Part shown: positions 33,478 to 42,677 of the stretch, piece after piece | How the letters are laid out: each line of letters opens with the position of its first letter | How positions within the stretch are numbered: the stretch's first letter is position 1 | Source: Clostridia bacterium | GTDB lineage: Bacteria > Bacillota > Clostridia > Christensenellales > Aristaeellaceae | DNA: 64,000 bases | NCBI GenBank assembly: GCA_017412715.1 | Contig: JAFPWU010000011.1 | Coordinates: 1 to 64,000 of the forward strand | Reading direction: 5' to 3' | Translations under genes and position numbers: made by a program | Notes under the pieces: generated by a model | Told to the model about the DNA's origin: nothing | What the model saw: only the letters and a program-made list of their open reading frames with translations | Database searches by the model: none

Positions 33478-34440
33478 TTACAGCCCCCTGGGCATGGACA
33501 GAGCCGCCTTCCCGCTGCCTCTGACCCGCAGTTTCGGGCCTGCGCAGGGCAGGAAGAAGCTCTCTCCCTTCTTCATTTCGGTCTCCCCGCCCTCCCAGCA
33601 GAGGGTCAGTCCTTCCGTCAGCGCGGTCAGAAATCCAAAGTCGCAGATTCCCGGCAGCTCCGTTTCTCCCTCCCCGGCTTTGATCAGATCCAGGCTGAAG
33701 AAGGGTTCTTCCAGCATCCGGGTCACGCCGGGTGTTTCCTCCCAGTGTTTTGGGCTGGGAGCAAAGTCCAGCCGGGTCACGTCCAGGGCCTTCTTCAGGT
33801 GCAGTTCCCGGCGGTTTCCCTTTGCGTCCACCCGATCCCAGTCATAGAACCGATAGGTTATGTCCGAACTCTGCTGAATCTCGTACAGCATGATGCCCGC
33901 CCCGATGGCGTGAACCGTTCCCGCGGGGATATTGCATACATCCCCCGGGGCTACCTTCACCCTCCGCAGCAGGGGAGCCACCGCGCTCCCGTCGGCGCAG
34001 GCCTCCTCCAGGGTTTTCAGATCCGTCCCCGGCAGAATCCCGTACACCAGCTCCGCGCCTTCCGGGCAGTCCAGGATCAGCCAGGCTTCGGTCTTGCCCA
34101 GCTTGCCTCCCTCCCGCTCCCGGGCATAGCTGTCATCCGGGTGCACCTGCACGCTCAGGGGTTCCCGGGCATCTATCAGCTTCAACAGCAGCGGAAAAGT
34201 CCTGCCCGCGTACCGTCCGACCCATTCCGCGCCATGCTCCGCAATCAGATCTGTCAGTTTCCTTCCCTCGTCATCCCGGCTCTCCAGGCCTGGAATACAG
34301 CTGACCTCCAGGCTTTCCCCGGTAGGCACTTCTTCAATGTCCTTCCCGAAGACCGTCCTCAGCCGATCGCCGCCCCAGGGAGTCAGCCTTCCGCCCCGGA
34401 ATGCGGGGTGCATCCGCACAGGCAGGTTCTTTTCACTCAT
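33478..34440 (-). CDS. manA: class I mannose-6-phosphate isomerase
   Basis: 320-aa zinc enzyme interconverting mannose-6-phosphate and fructose-6-phosphate, of the short Gram-positive ManA type (about 315 aa). The cupin metal segments VQVHPDDSYAR, LGKTEAW and GDVCNIPAGTVHAIG (Gln, His, Glu, His ligands) and the YRFYDWDRVD segment are all present. Its start overlaps the rsmA stop (ATGA), so the two are coupled. Confidence 0.93.
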   Translation of the reverse strand: MSEKNLPVRMHPAFRGGRLTPWGGDRLRTVFGKDIEEVPTGESLEVSCIPGLESRDDEGRKLTDLIAEHGAEWVGRYAGRTFPLLLKLIDAREPLSVQVHPDDSYAREREGGKLGKTEAWLILDCPEGAELVYGILPGTDLKTLEEACADGSAVAPLLRRVKVAPGDVCNIPAGTVHAIGAGIMLYEIQQSSDITYRFYDWDRVDAKGNRRELHLKKALDVTRLDFAPSPKHWEETPGVTRMLEEPFFSLDLIKAGEGETELPGICDFGFLTALTEGLTLCWEGGETEMKKGESFFLPCAGPKLRVRGSGKAALSMPRGL

Positions 34441-35288
34441 TTGTCCTTTTCCTCCTTCATCTCCGTCCAGGCGTCCGAGAGCCTGGCCAGCTCCTCCAGC
34501 GTCAGCCTCTCTCCCCGGATTTTCTCATCCAGTCCCGCCCGGCCCATCAGGGCCAGGGCCTCCTCCCTGTTCAGGTGCAGGGAAGCGCACAGCCCGTTGG
34601 TCATCGTCTTTCGCCGCAGGGCGAAGGCCGCCGTCACGATCTGGAAGAAGTCCTTCTCCTCCCGAACCCGGACCGCCGGCTCCTGCCGCAGGGGCATTAC
34701 CAGGAAGGCGCTGTCCACCTTCGGGGGCGGAGTAAAGCAGGCCGCGGGTACAATCCGGGCCAGATACGGGTCACACTGATACTGGCAGCGCACCGCCAGA
34801 GGCCCCCAGCCCTCCTCCCCGGGGTGGGAGAGAATCTTCTCCGCCACCTCCTTCTGAACCATGAGGGCCAGCCGGCTCAGGGGCAGTCCGCAGGTCAGCA
34901 GCCGGGTGATCAGGGGGGTGGTAATATAGTAGGGAATATTGGCCACCACCGCGAAGGGTCTGCGCAGATTTCCGGTAATCTCTGCCAGATTCGCGGTCAT
35001 CACATCCCCCTGCAGCAGGCTGAAATTCTCTCTGCCCGCCATGAAGGCTTCCAGCAGCGGAATCAGGCGTTCATCCAGTTCCAGGCTCAGCACATGATGG
35101 GCCGCATCGCACAGGGGCGCCGTCAGGCTGCCCGCTCCGGGTCCGATTTCCAGCACATCCTCTTCCGGCCCCACCCCAGCGTCGGCCACCAGTGTGGCCA
35201 GCAAATCCTCATCGTAGAGAAAGTTCTGTCCCAGGCTCTGCCTGTAGCGCAGATTGCTTTCCCGGATTCTCTCTTTTGTCTTGCTCAT
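34437..35288 (-). CDS. rsmA: 16S rRNA dimethyladenosine transferase (KsgA)
   Basis: 283-aa SAM-dependent methyltransferase that dimethylates the two adjacent adenines near the 3' end of 16S rRNA. N-terminal RQSLGQNFLYDEDLL, SAM motif VLEIGPGAGSLT, acidic loop LELDERLIPLL and catalytic VANIPYYITTPLI (motif IV NIPY) are standard. It starts 6 bases after the dut stop with a weak GGAAG site. Length is typical. Confidence 0.96.
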   Translation of the reverse strand: MSKTKERIRESNLRYRQSLGQNFLYDEDLLATLVADAGVGPEEDVLEIGPGAGSLTAPLCDAAHHVLSLELDERLIPLLEAFMAGRENFSLLQGDVMTANLAEITGNLRRPFAVVANIPYYITTPLITRLLTCGLPLSRLALMVQKEVAEKILSHPGEEGWGPLAVRCQYQCDPYLARIVPAACFTPPPKVDSAFLVMPLRQEPAVRVREEKDFFQIVTAAFALRRKTMTNGLCASLHLNREEALALMGRAGLDEKIRGERLTLEELARLSDAWTEMKEEKDK

Positions 35289-35294
35289 CTTTTT

Positions 35295-35777
35295 CTACTT
35301 CCCGGTGGAGCCAAAGCCTCCGGTCCGCTCCGCGAATTTTTCTTCTTCCTCCGCCAGCCCATAGGGCAGGAAAACCCCCTGGCAGAACCGGTCTCCCCTG
35401 TGAATCAGCACCTCCTGATCCAATGGATTCCGCAGGGCTACCTGAATATGTCCTTCATTCTCCGCAAAGGCATAGTCGCCGTCAATAATCCCCACCGTAT
35501 TGCTCAGCCGGATCTGATAGCGGAATCCCATGCCGCTGCGCGGGAAGATCATCAGCACCCAGCCTTCCTGCATTTCGCAGCGAATGCCCGTGGGGATAAC
35601 CGCTTTTCCTCCCGCCGGAATCACGGTCTCCACCGGAGCGACAAAATCATATCCGGCGCTCCCCCGGGTGGATCTTTTGGGCAGAGGAACCTCCCCGATC
35701 GGCAGATAGTTTTCCCTGCCCTCCATATCCGCCTCGTAGCGGCGCTCCGATACCCTGCTGAATCTGGCTATGCCCAT
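35295..35777 (-). CDS. dut: dUTP diphosphatase
   Basis: 160-aa trimeric dUTPase that hydrolyses dUTP to dUMP. Five family motifs are visible: STRGSAGYDFVAP (1), PRSGMGF (2), GIIDGDYAF (3, catalytic Asp), GDRFCQGVF (4) and the C-terminal GGFGSTG (5). AAAGGAGG overlaps the stop codon region of the upstream decarboxylase-like gene, one base away, giving coupled translation. Confidence 0.95.
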   Translation of the reverse strand: MGIARFSRVSERRYEADMEGRENYLPIGEVPLPKRSTRGSAGYDFVAPVETVIPAGGKAVIPTGIRCEMQEGWVLMIFPRSGMGFRYQIRLSNTVGIIDGDYAFAENEGHIQVALRNPLDQEVLIHRGDRFCQGVFLPYGLAEEEEKFAERTGGFGSTGK

Positions 35778-35778
35778 C

Positions 35779-37134
35779 CTAATCCTCCTTTACGCAGAGC
35801 AGCCGCTCCACGCCATAATACCGGAAGCAGTCAATGGCCTGCCGGCTGATTTTCTCGCCCGCCAGCAGAATCGGAACCGCCGGGGGACAGCTGACGCAAG
35901 GATCCGCCAGCACCCGTCCCAGGCTTTTCTCCGCGGGAACTTCCTCCGCGGGAGCCATCATGGCCTGGTGCAGAGGAATCGCGGGGCAGGGCTCCGGCAT
36001 TTCAGGCCGCTTCTCCTCCAGGGGCCTCCTCCGGGGAACGGACTTCAGCGCCCGCTCCAGCCTGCGCAGCCCCTCCTCCCCCGTTTCCGGGGTCACCATC
36101 ATGACCAGGTAGTCCGGATCGGAAAACTCGCATTCGATGTCCTCCCTCCGCAGCAGGCCCGCAAGCTCCTCTCCGGTGTAACCATAGTTCCGGGGAGCCA
36201 GAGTGATCTTCATCGGCTCCTCTCCCCGCAGCGCAAAGCCCTGCGCCGCCAGGCCTTCCTTCAGCCCGGATACCCTCTCTCCGAAAGCGGCGATTTTTTT
36301 TGCATAATCCCCCGCCAGCACCCCGTTTGTCCGGTCCAGACTCTGCAGAATCAGCCAGGAAGGGCTGGTAGAGGCAAACAGGGCCATACACCGCTCCGCC
36401 TGAGCGGCGAAAAAAGGATCCGCGTCCCGGCTGATGTGCAGGTACGCTCCGCCTGTCAGCACGGGGAGCGTCTTATGGGCGGAATCGCAGGTCAGGTCCG
36501 CCCCCAGGCTCAGAGGATGAAGGTCCTCCCGGCAGAAACGCAGATAGGCTCCGTGGGCATTGTCCACCAGGAAGGGAATTCCGCGAGCCCGGCAAACTCC
36601 GGCCAGCCCCCGGATATCCGCCCGGTTTCCCAGGTAATCCGGGCTCGTCAGGTACACCGCCTCCGGGGGTTCCGCCATTTCCCGGATCAGCTTCTCCAGC
36701 TCCGGGGGCGTGGGCCTGCAGGTCAGCAGTTCCTCTCCCCGGATCCAGCGAACCTGAATTCCCAGCAGCGCCGCGCCGGTCAGAAAGCTTCTGTGCGCGT
36801 TCCTTCCCGCCAGCACCACTGGCTTTTTGCCCCGGCGCTCCGCCCGCATCTTTACCAGCGCCAGCATGGCCCGGATGCACAGGGAGGAACCCTCCGCGGA
36901 AAAGACCGTCCTTCCCGCGCCGAAGAGCTCCGCCGCGATCTCCTCGCTGCGCCGCACGATGCCCGTCGCCGGATAAAGATTCGGAAGGCCCTGAATTTCT
37001 GTCAAATCCAGGGCCTCCATCTTTCCTCTTCCCTTGTGTCCCGGCATATGCAGCCTCAGGGGCTCCCTCTCGGCATACTCCCGGACAAAGCTGCAGACGG
37101 GCGTAAAATCAGTTGTCTGAAAGCTGGAACCCAT
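35779..37134 (-). CDS. Orn/Lys/Arg decarboxylase-family PLP enzyme
   Basis: 451-aa fold-type-I PLP enzyme of the Orn/Lys/Arg decarboxylase major-domain family, close in size to the short SpeA/YaaO-type Gram-positive proteins. N-terminal MPGHKGRG (30-37), ATGIVRRSEE, VLAGRNAHRSFLTG (nearby PLP contact), DNAHGAYLRF (Asp to pyridine N) and SAHKTLPVLTGGAYLH with the PLP lysine K221. The start overlaps the end of the upstream dipeptidase gene by 26 bases with AGAGG before it. Substrate (Arg, Lys or Orn) is not determined. Confidence 0.88.
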   Translation of the reverse strand: MGSSFQTTDFTPVCSFVREYAEREPLRLHMPGHKGRGKMEALDLTEIQGLPNLYPATGIVRRSEEIAAELFGAGRTVFSAEGSSLCIRAMLALVKMRAERRGKKPVVLAGRNAHRSFLTGAALLGIQVRWIRGEELLTCRPTPPELEKLIREMAEPPEAVYLTSPDYLGNRADIRGLAGVCRARGIPFLVDNAHGAYLRFCREDLHPLSLGADLTCDSAHKTLPVLTGGAYLHISRDADPFFAAQAERCMALFASTSPSWLILQSLDRTNGVLAGDYAKKIAAFGERVSGLKEGLAAQGFALRGEEPMKITLAPRNYGYTGEELAGLLRREDIECEFSDPDYLVMMVTPETGEEGLRRLERALKSVPRRRPLEEKRPEMPEPCPAIPLHQAMMAPAEEVPAEKSLGRVLADPCVSCPPAVPILLAGEKISRQAIDCFRYYGVERLLCVKED

Positions 37135-38560
37135 TCTTCATCCTCTGACTGACCTCCTGGAGCACCTTGTTCAGCGCCCTGGTGGTCTTTTCCTTCGCCA
37201 TCCTGCAGATCTCCTCGTTCGCCCTGGCCAGTTCTTTCGGGTCACAGGTTCCCTTTCCGTCCCAGGCCCGCACAATTTTCCGTCCTTCCACGGTCACCGC
37301 GTCCTGATACCGCTCAATCTCCTGGATGCAGGCATGATACTGGCTGTCCGCCAGGGCTCCCAGCAGCCGGCTGGCCCAGTAGAAATTCTCCGTAGTGGTA
37401 TCCAGCGTAACCTTGCTTACGTAATCCGGCATCCGCTCCACATTGGGATACAGCGGAAGGAAGGCCCCGAAGGTGGTGGAGCCGAAGCTGACCCAGTGCA
37501 GCCCCTTCTGCGCCATATCCGGACGGATCTGGCAGATGGAGGTCACCCCGGTGCGGTTGATCCCGATGGACCGGTACATGCCCCTCATGCCCGTATCCCG
37601 GTTTGTATAAGGATTGTAGGGAGTTCCCTGATAGTGTCCGGACAGCAGATATTCCACATCCTCCACCGTCACCTTCCGGTCCGGCACCAGGCACCAGGGA
37701 ATATTATCGCTTTCCGGGGTAAACTCCGCATGCTCCCCCTCCCAGGTATGGGAGAAGGGCGCCAGATATCTGCCCATGAACCAGGCCCTGGGCGTGTTGT
37801 AAATGTGATCCATATCCCGCCTGGAGCCGAATACATCCCGGGGATTAAACCGGTCGCCCTGGTTCAGGTCCAGATGGTTTTCCGCGATAAACTCCCGCAG
37901 ATCCTTGGAGCAGAGGTGAGATTCCTGCTTTCCGAAGGCATCCTCAAGATCGAAGGCATCCATCCCGAACTGGTTCGGGGCCAGCACCACGCTGTCCTCC
38001 GGCACCTTCCGGGCCATCCAGTGATGGCCTCCGATGGTCTCCAGCCACCAGACTTCCTTCTCGTCATTGAAGGCCACCCCGTTCATCTCGTAGGTGCCCC
38101 AGGTCTCCAGCAGCTCTCCCAGCCGAAGTACGCCCTCCCTGGCCGTCCGGATATAGGGCAGCACCAGCACCACAAAATCCTCTTCGCCGATGCCTCCGAC
38201 GGTGTCCTTCCCGCCCCGGGTTTTGGCCTTCTCATAGACCACCAGCGGGTCCGCGGAAAGAACCCGGGGATTGGAGGTGATGGTCTCCGTAGCCGTCATC
38301 CCCACGTTGGCCGTGTTGATGCCGTGGGCCGCCCAGATCCCCTCCTTCTGGTCCACGCTGGGGCATGCGCTGTATCCCATGGGATGATCCGGCAGCGTGA
38401 TCTCCACGTGGGAGATTTTGGCCCGGTATTTCCTCGGCTGTTTTTCCGGGGTCACCGCAATCATCTTCTTCACGTCAAAATGGCCGTCCTCCGTCCGGGA
38501 GATCATGGTCGAACCGTCATTGCTGGCCAGGCGGCCAACCAGTACAGTCGTGCAGGGCAT
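37109..38560 (-). CDS. C69 family dipeptidase (PepD-like)
   Basis: 483-aa Ntn-hydrolase of peptidase family C69. The N-terminus MPCTTVLVG places the nucleophile Cys at position 3, followed by the usual ASNDGSTMISRTEDG. The middle WWLETIGGHHWMARKVPEDS and NQFGMD segments are typical. Members cleave dipeptides in the cytoplasm. It starts 29 bases after the trmB stop and overlaps the next gene by 26 bases, part of the trmB-to-hflX run. Confidence 0.92.
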   Translation of the reverse strand: MPCTTVLVGRLASNDGSTMISRTEDGHFDVKKMIAVTPEKQPRKYRAKISHVEITLPDHPMGYSACPSVDQKEGIWAAHGINTANVGMTATETITSNPRVLSADPLVVYEKAKTRGGKDTVGGIGEEDFVVLVLPYIRTAREGVLRLGELLETWGTYEMNGVAFNDEKEVWWLETIGGHHWMARKVPEDSVVLAPNQFGMDAFDLEDAFGKQESHLCSKDLREFIAENHLDLNQGDRFNPRDVFGSRRDMDHIYNTPRAWFMGRYLAPFSHTWEGEHAEFTPESDNIPWCLVPDRKVTVEDVEYLLSGHYQGTPYNPYTNRDTGMRGMYRSIGINRTGVTSICQIRPDMAQKGLHWVSFGSTTFGAFLPLYPNVERMPDYVSKVTLDTTTENFYWASRLLGALADSQYHACIQEIERYQDAVTVEGRKIVRAWDGKGTCDPKELARANEEICRMAKEKTTRALNKVLQEVSQRMKNGFQLSDN

Positions 38561-38589
38561 ATGTAAACTCTCCTTTGCTTGATCTGCTT

Positions 38590-39354
38590 CTATTTTATCC
38601 GGATTGTCTCCCCCGTGTCAACCGGTCCCTCTTCCCGCAAAAGGTTCATCCGGATTCCCGGGGTCAGCCGGAAGCGGGTCGGATCGAAGGCCGGCTCCTG
38701 CTCCGTCATCCGGAAGATGCCGAACTTGATCGGCACCCCCATCTCCATGTATTTTTTCTCATGCTCGGATATGTAGTTTGGCTCAAACCCGCTTTGGGCC
38801 AGATTCCGGGTCTCATACGTCTTCTCGAATCCGCACAGCCTGAAATAGCACAGGGAATCCTCATACAGCCGGTCGTCATCCGTCTTGAACCATATCTCTC
38901 CTCCGGGCCTGAGCGCTTTCCGGTACTGCATCAGCTGCCTGGGATGGGTCAGCCGGCGCTTCTCGTGCTTCGGATGCTCGTTCCACGGGTTGCAGAAAGA
39001 AATATAGATTCTCTCCGGACCGTCCTCCCGGTCGAAATAACGGTCAATCAGGCAGATATCCGCAAAGAGAATCCATACGTTCCCCGGATTGCCGCCGCAT
39101 GCCCGGACCAGGTTCCGCCGGGTATCCCCCAGCACGTCCGGGCTGATGTCCACCACCACATAGTTGATGTCCGGATTGGCGGCGGCCATTGCGGCCGTGC
39201 TGACGCCCTTCCCGCATCCCATCTCCAGATGAAGCGGAAGCTCCGGCCGGCCGAAGGCTTCCCGCCACCGTCCCTTCCGTTCCTCCCCTTCCGGCTCATA
39301 AAAGGGGCAGGCAGCCAGCTCCGGCCTTGCCCATTTTTTCGTTCGAATATGCAA
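38590..39354 (-). CDS. trmB: tRNA (guanine-N7-)-methyltransferase
   Basis: 254-aa SAM-dependent enzyme modifying G46 of tRNAs. SAM motif LEMGCGKG, VVVDISPDV, FCNPWNEHPKHEKRRLTHPRQ and the C-terminal FKTDDDRLYEDSL are family landmarks. I chose a TTG start at 39354 because it gives the normal N-terminus LHIRTKKWARPELAACPF and has GGGAGGG upstream; the ATG at 39447 would add 31 Arg/Gly-rich residues that overlap an intergenic repeat. The usual DPW is NPW here. Confidence 0.92.
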   Translation of the reverse strand: MHIRTKKWARPELAACPFYEPEGEERKGRWREAFGRPELPLHLEMGCGKGVSTAAMAAANPDINYVVVDISPDVLGDTRRNLVRACGGNPGNVWILFADICLIDRYFDREDGPERIYISFCNPWNEHPKHEKRRLTHPRQLMQYRKALRPGGEIWFKTDDDRLYEDSLCYFRLCGFEKTYETRNLAQSGFEPNYISEHEKKYMEMGVPIKFGIFRMTEQEPAFDPTRFRLTPGIRMNLLREEGPVDTGETIRIK

Positions 39355-39384
39355 TGTGGTCCGTTCCCTCCCGTGGTCAGGAAA

Positions 39385-39462
39385 GCGCTGATGGATCCCA
39401 CGCCGGCAGCCATCGCCTTCCCTCAGGCAGCGGCCGCCGAAGCGCATTGATTCAGCCTTTCC
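39385..39462 (-). repeat. intergenic inverted-repeat element, copy C
   Basis: About 78 bases, minus-strand outer arms GGAAAGGCTGA and TCAGCGC with inner GCC/GGC pairing. It lies just after the cupin gene stop. Resembles copies A and B in ends, length and orientation. Confidence 0.5.
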
Positions 39463-39470
39463 TCAGCTCC

Positions 39471-39800
39471 TTACAGAAAATCCTTCCTGCAGGGGGTAAA
39501 AGTGTCCAGCAGGACGCCTTTTTCCAAGCACACGGTTCCGTGAACCAGCCCGCCCGGCACAACGATGCAGTCTCCCGGATTCAGTTCGGTGCTTTCCCCC
39601 TCCACGGTATAACGGAATTTCCCGCTCAGCACGTAGCTGGACTGCTCATGGGGATGGGAATGGGGAGCGCCCTCCGCCCCGGCCTCGAATTCCACCTCCA
39701 CCAGCATCATTTTCTCGTTCCAGGCCAGGATTCGCCGGCCGTTTCCGCCTCCCAGGTCCTTCAGGACGGTCTCCTCATGATGTTTCACAATCCCTTTCAT
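39471..39800 (-). CDS. small cupin-domain protein
   Basis: 109-aa single-cupin protein. Motif 1 is EGAPHSHPHEQSSYVLSGKF (metal ligands His, His, Glu) and motif 2 is GDCIVVPGGLVHGTVC (His). Such stand-alone cupins bind metals and may be isomerases, oxygenases or sensors; sequence alone does not decide. AGGAAAGG precedes the start. It stands alone between the pyrimidine operon and trmB. Confidence 0.88.
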   Translation of the reverse strand: MKGIVKHHEETVLKDLGGGNGRRILAWNEKMMLVEVEFEAGAEGAPHSHPHEQSSYVLSGKFRYTVEGESTELNPGDCIVVPGGLVHGTVCLEKGVLLDTFTPCRKDFL

Positions 39801-39831
39801 GGATCCTTTCCTCCTTGCGTCGTTTCTTGAA

Positions 39832-39910
39832 AACGCCTGATCACGGTTCGTCCGGCAATCATCCCGCGCATGGGCGATGACCGCCGGGACGGGGGTCAGT
39901 CAGCGTTTCC
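39832..39910 (-). repeat. intergenic inverted-repeat element, copy A
   Basis: About 79 bases. Minus-strand outer arms GGAAACGCTGA and TCAGGCGTT, inner long hairpin around GGCGGTCATCGCCC and GGGATGATTGCC. It follows the pyrI stop. Could work as a terminator or as a mobile intergenic repeat. Confidence 0.5.
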
Positions 39911-39917
39911 TGATGGT

Positions 39918-40340
39918 TCAGATTTTTGCCGCCCTGGTCTCGCACCACAGGCAGCGGTACTCCTTCTGTTCCCGGTCGGTAAGCAGGAAGATCTGAGACA
40001 GTTCCTGCTCCGTGGTCGAAATGCAGCGGGGATTCTTGCAGCGAATCACATTCTCCAGCCTTTCCGGCATCTCAATCCTCCGCTTTTCCTTCAGCTTCCC
40101 GTCCTGAATCACGTTTACCGTCGCCCCGGGATCCACGTAGCCGATCACGTCCAGATTCAGGGTGATCTCCCCGTCGATCTTGATCATATCCTTCCGCCCC
40201 AGCTTTCCGGAGGTCACGTTCATCATCATGGCCACCGGCGTTTCCGTTTTGTTCAGTTTCAGCAGATCATACAGTTTCATGCCCCGGCCGGCCGCGATAT
40301 GGTCAATAACAATCCCGTTCTGAATAGAATCAACCGTCAT
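39918..40340 (-). CDS. pyrI: aspartate carbamoyltransferase regulatory subunit
   Basis: 140-aa allosteric subunit that binds nucleotides and stabilises the catalytic PyrB trimers. The C-terminal zinc ribbon has Cys101 and Cys106 (CKNPRC) and Cys130 and Cys133 (CLWC). The N-terminal nucleotide-binding half contains IDHIAAGRGMKLYDLL. GGAAAGGAAG precedes the start. Last gene of the pyrimidine operon, 24 bases after pyrB. Its presence implies feedback control of the pathway at the enzyme level. Confidence 0.96.
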   Translation of the reverse strand: MTVDSIQNGIVIDHIAAGRGMKLYDLLKLNKTETPVAMMMNVTSGKLGRKDMIKIDGEITLNLDVIGYVDPGATVNVIQDGKLKEKRRIEMPERLENVIRCKNPRCISTTEQELSQIFLLTDREQKEYRCLWCETRAAKI

Positions 40341-40364
40341 GTTCGCTCTTCCTTTCCCGTCGCG

Positions 40365-41276
40365 TCACAGATTCAGCAGCATCAGCATCAGCGCTTCCCG
40401 CATGAATTTTCCGTTCAGTACCTGTTTGAAATAGCAGGCCCTGGGATCCTGATCCACCCGGACGGAAATCTCGTTCACCCGGGGCAGGGGGTGCATGACG
40501 CATAGGTCTTTCCGGGCCTTTACCAGCTTCTCCGGCGTCAGGATGTAGCTGTCCTTCAGGCGAAGATAGTCCTCCTCGTTAAAGAACCGTTCCCGCTGAA
40601 CGCGGGTCATGTAGAGGATATCCAGATCCCCGATGACGGATTCCAGATCCTGCTCCTGGGTATAGGGAATATTCCTTTTTTTCAGCGCCTCGCTCTTGAC
40701 ATAGGAGGGCACCTTCAGCTCCTCCGGGCTGATGAGCACGAACCGGATTCCCTCATACCGGCTCAGGGCGTTGATCAGCGAATGAACCGTGCGTCCGAAC
40801 TTCAGATCTCCGCAAAGGCCCACCGTCAGCCCGTTGAACCCGCCCTTTTCCCGCCGGATGGTCAGCAGGTCCGCCAGGGTCTGGGTGGGATGGCTGTGGC
40901 CTCCGTCCCCCGCATTGATGACCGGTACCGCGGCGTTCTGGGCCGCCACCCGGGCCGCTCCCTCCTTGGGATGCCTCATGGCAATGATATCCGCGTAGCA
41001 GGATACGGTCTTCACCGTGTCGGCAATGCTCTCTCCCTTGGCTACGGAGCTGGCGTCGGATCCCGCCACGGATATCACCTGTCCTCCCAGCTCATACATG
41101 GCCGCCTCGAAGCTCAGCCGGGTCCGGGTGCTGGGTTCAAAGAAAAGGGTGGCCAGCTTCTTTCTGTGGCAAATGTCCGCATAATCGTCAGGATGGGCGA
41201 TGATGTCCTCCGCCCGGTCCATCAGGGCGTCCAGCTCCTCCAGGGAAAGATCCGGAATATCGATCACGCTTCTCAT
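40365..41276 (-). CDS. pyrB: aspartate carbamoyltransferase catalytic subunit
   Basis: 303-aa enzyme forming carbamoyl-aspartate from carbamoyl phosphate and aspartate. The carbamoyl-phosphate site [13 protein letters not shown], the [10 protein letters not shown] segment and HPLPRVNEI are all canonical. GAGGAAACAGT precedes the start. It sits between pyrE and pyrI in the operon. Confidence 0.97.
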   Translation of the reverse strand: MRSVIDIPDLSLEELDALMDRAEDIIAHPDDYADICHRKKLATLFFEPSTRTRLSFEAAMYELGGQVISVAGSDASSVAKGESIADTVKTVSCYADIIAMRHPKEGAARVAAQNAAVPVINAGDGGHSHPTQTLADLLTIRREKGGFNGLTVGLCGDLKFGRTVHSLINALSRYEGIRFVLISPEELKVPSYVKSEALKKRNIPYTQEQDLESVIGDLDILYMTRVQRERFFNEEDYLRLKDSYILTPEKLVKARKDLCVMHPLPRVNEISVRVDQDPRACYFKQVLNGKFMREALMLMLLNL

Positions 41277-41294
41277 ACTGTTTCCTCCGTCCTC

Positions 41295-41939
41295 TTATCC
41301 GATCCAGCTCTCGTCGGAAGGATTGTTCCGGAAGGCAATCAGCCTCCGGATGTCCTCCGCCCGGATATACCCTTCCTTCGCCGCTTCCTCCGCGATCACG
41401 TCGAAGTTGGTCAGGCTCACGTTCCGGACTCCCGCCGCCTCCAGCCGTTCAATTCCCTTCTTCATGCCGTAGGTGAAGATGCTTGCAATGCCCAGCACCT
41501 CCGCTCCCGCGTCCCGCAGCACCTCGACCACCTCCAGCACGCTGCCGCCGGTGGAGATCAGATCCTCTACCACGACCACCTTCTGCCCTTTCTCCAGCCG
41601 GCCTTCAATCTGGTTCTGCCGGCCGTGATCCTTGGCCCCGGACCGGACATATCCCATGGGCAGCCCCATCAGATGTCCCACAATCGCCGCGTGAGCGATC
41701 CCCGCGGTGGAGGTGCCCATGAGTACTTCCACGCCCGGGTATTCCGCCCGAATCACCTCCGCCAGGCTTTCCTCCACGTCCGTCCGGACCGCCACGTCCG
41801 TCAGCGTCAGCCGGTTGTCACAATACACGGGGCTTTTGATGCCGCTGGCCCAGGTGAAAGGTTCCTCCGGCCGAAAAAAGACGGCGCGGATTTTCAGCAG
41901 ATCCCGGGCGATTTTCTGATTGATTTCCTGAATGTCCAT
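41295..41939 (-). CDS. pyrE: orotate phosphoribosyltransferase
   Basis: 214-aa enzyme joining orotate and PRPP to OMP. The PRPP motif VVVVEDLISTGGSVLEVVEVL and the orotate-side FTWASGIKSPVYCDNR are clear. Start 41939 (MDIQEINQK) has AAGGGAGGA upstream; the longer frame to 41978 is Lys-rich and without a site. It follows pyrF by 28 bases. Confidence 0.96.
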   Translation of the reverse strand: MDIQEINQKIARDLLKIRAVFFRPEEPFTWASGIKSPVYCDNRLTLTDVAVRTDVEESLAEVIRAEYPGVEVLMGTSTAGIAHAAIVGHLMGLPMGYVRSGAKDHGRQNQIEGRLEKGQKVVVVEDLISTGGSVLEVVEVLRDAGAEVLGIASIFTYGMKKGIERLEAAGVRNVSLTNFDVIAEEAAKEGYIRAEDIRRLIAFRNNPSDESWIG

Positions 41940-41967
41940 GGATTTCGTTCCTCCCTTATTCTTCTGC

Positions 41968-42666
41968 TTATCCCACAAAGTCCCTCATGCACCGCTCCCA
42001 GGCCTCCAGGGGATCCTTGGCCGCCGTGATCGGCCGGCCCACCACGATGTAGTCGCTGCCCGCCGCTCTGGCATCCGCCGGGGTCATCACCCGACGCTGG
42101 TCATCCGCCGCCGCGTCCGCAAACCGGACACCGGGCGTCACCGTCAGGAAATCCGCTCCGCAGACCTCATGAACCCGCGCCGCCTCCAGGGGGGAGCAGA
42201 CCACTCCGTCCAGCCCCGCCTTCCGGGCATTCATGGCGTAGTGCATCACCACCTGGTCCAGGGGCTTTTCAATCCAGAGATCCCTCTCCATAGCCGCCTG
42301 ATCTGTGCTGGTCAGCTGGGTCACCGCAATCAGCATGGGCCTGCTGCCGTCCGGCCGGGTCAGCCCCTCCAGGGCCGCCTCCATCATGGGAATCGTGCCT
42401 GCCGCGTGCAGGTTCGTAATATCCACGTCCAGATCCCGCAGCACGCTCATGGCCTTTTTCACCGTATTGGGAATATCATGCAGCTTCAGATCCAGAAAGA
42501 TCCTGTGTCCCCGTTCCCGAATCTCCCGGACGATCCCGGGCCCTTCCGCATAATACAGTTCCATGCCGATCTTCACAAACGGCTTTCGTCCCGGAAATCG
42601 ATCCAGGAATGCCATCGTCTGCTCACGGCTGGCGAAATCGCAGGCAATAATTACATCTTTTCCCAT
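41968..42666 (-). CDS. pyrF: orotidine-5'-phosphate decarboxylase
   Basis: 232-aa TIM-barrel enzyme converting OMP to [15 protein letters not shown] at the N-terminus and the catalytic [16 protein letters not shown] motif are standard for the type I group, as is GLDGVVCSP later. Start 42666 has AAGGAGG 7 bases upstream and lies 11 bases past pyrD. Confidence 0.96.
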   Translation of the reverse strand: MGKDVIIACDFASREQTMAFLDRFPGRKPFVKIGMELYYAEGPGIVREIRERGHRIFLDLKLHDIPNTVKKAMSVLRDLDVDITNLHAAGTIPMMEAALEGLTRPDGSRPMLIAVTQLTSTDQAAMERDLWIEKPLDQVVMHYAMNARKAGLDGVVCSPLEAARVHEVCGADFLTVTPGVRFADAAADDQRRVMTPADARAAGSDYIVVGRPITAAKDPLEAWERCMRDFVG

Positions 42667-42677
42667 GCTGTCCTCCT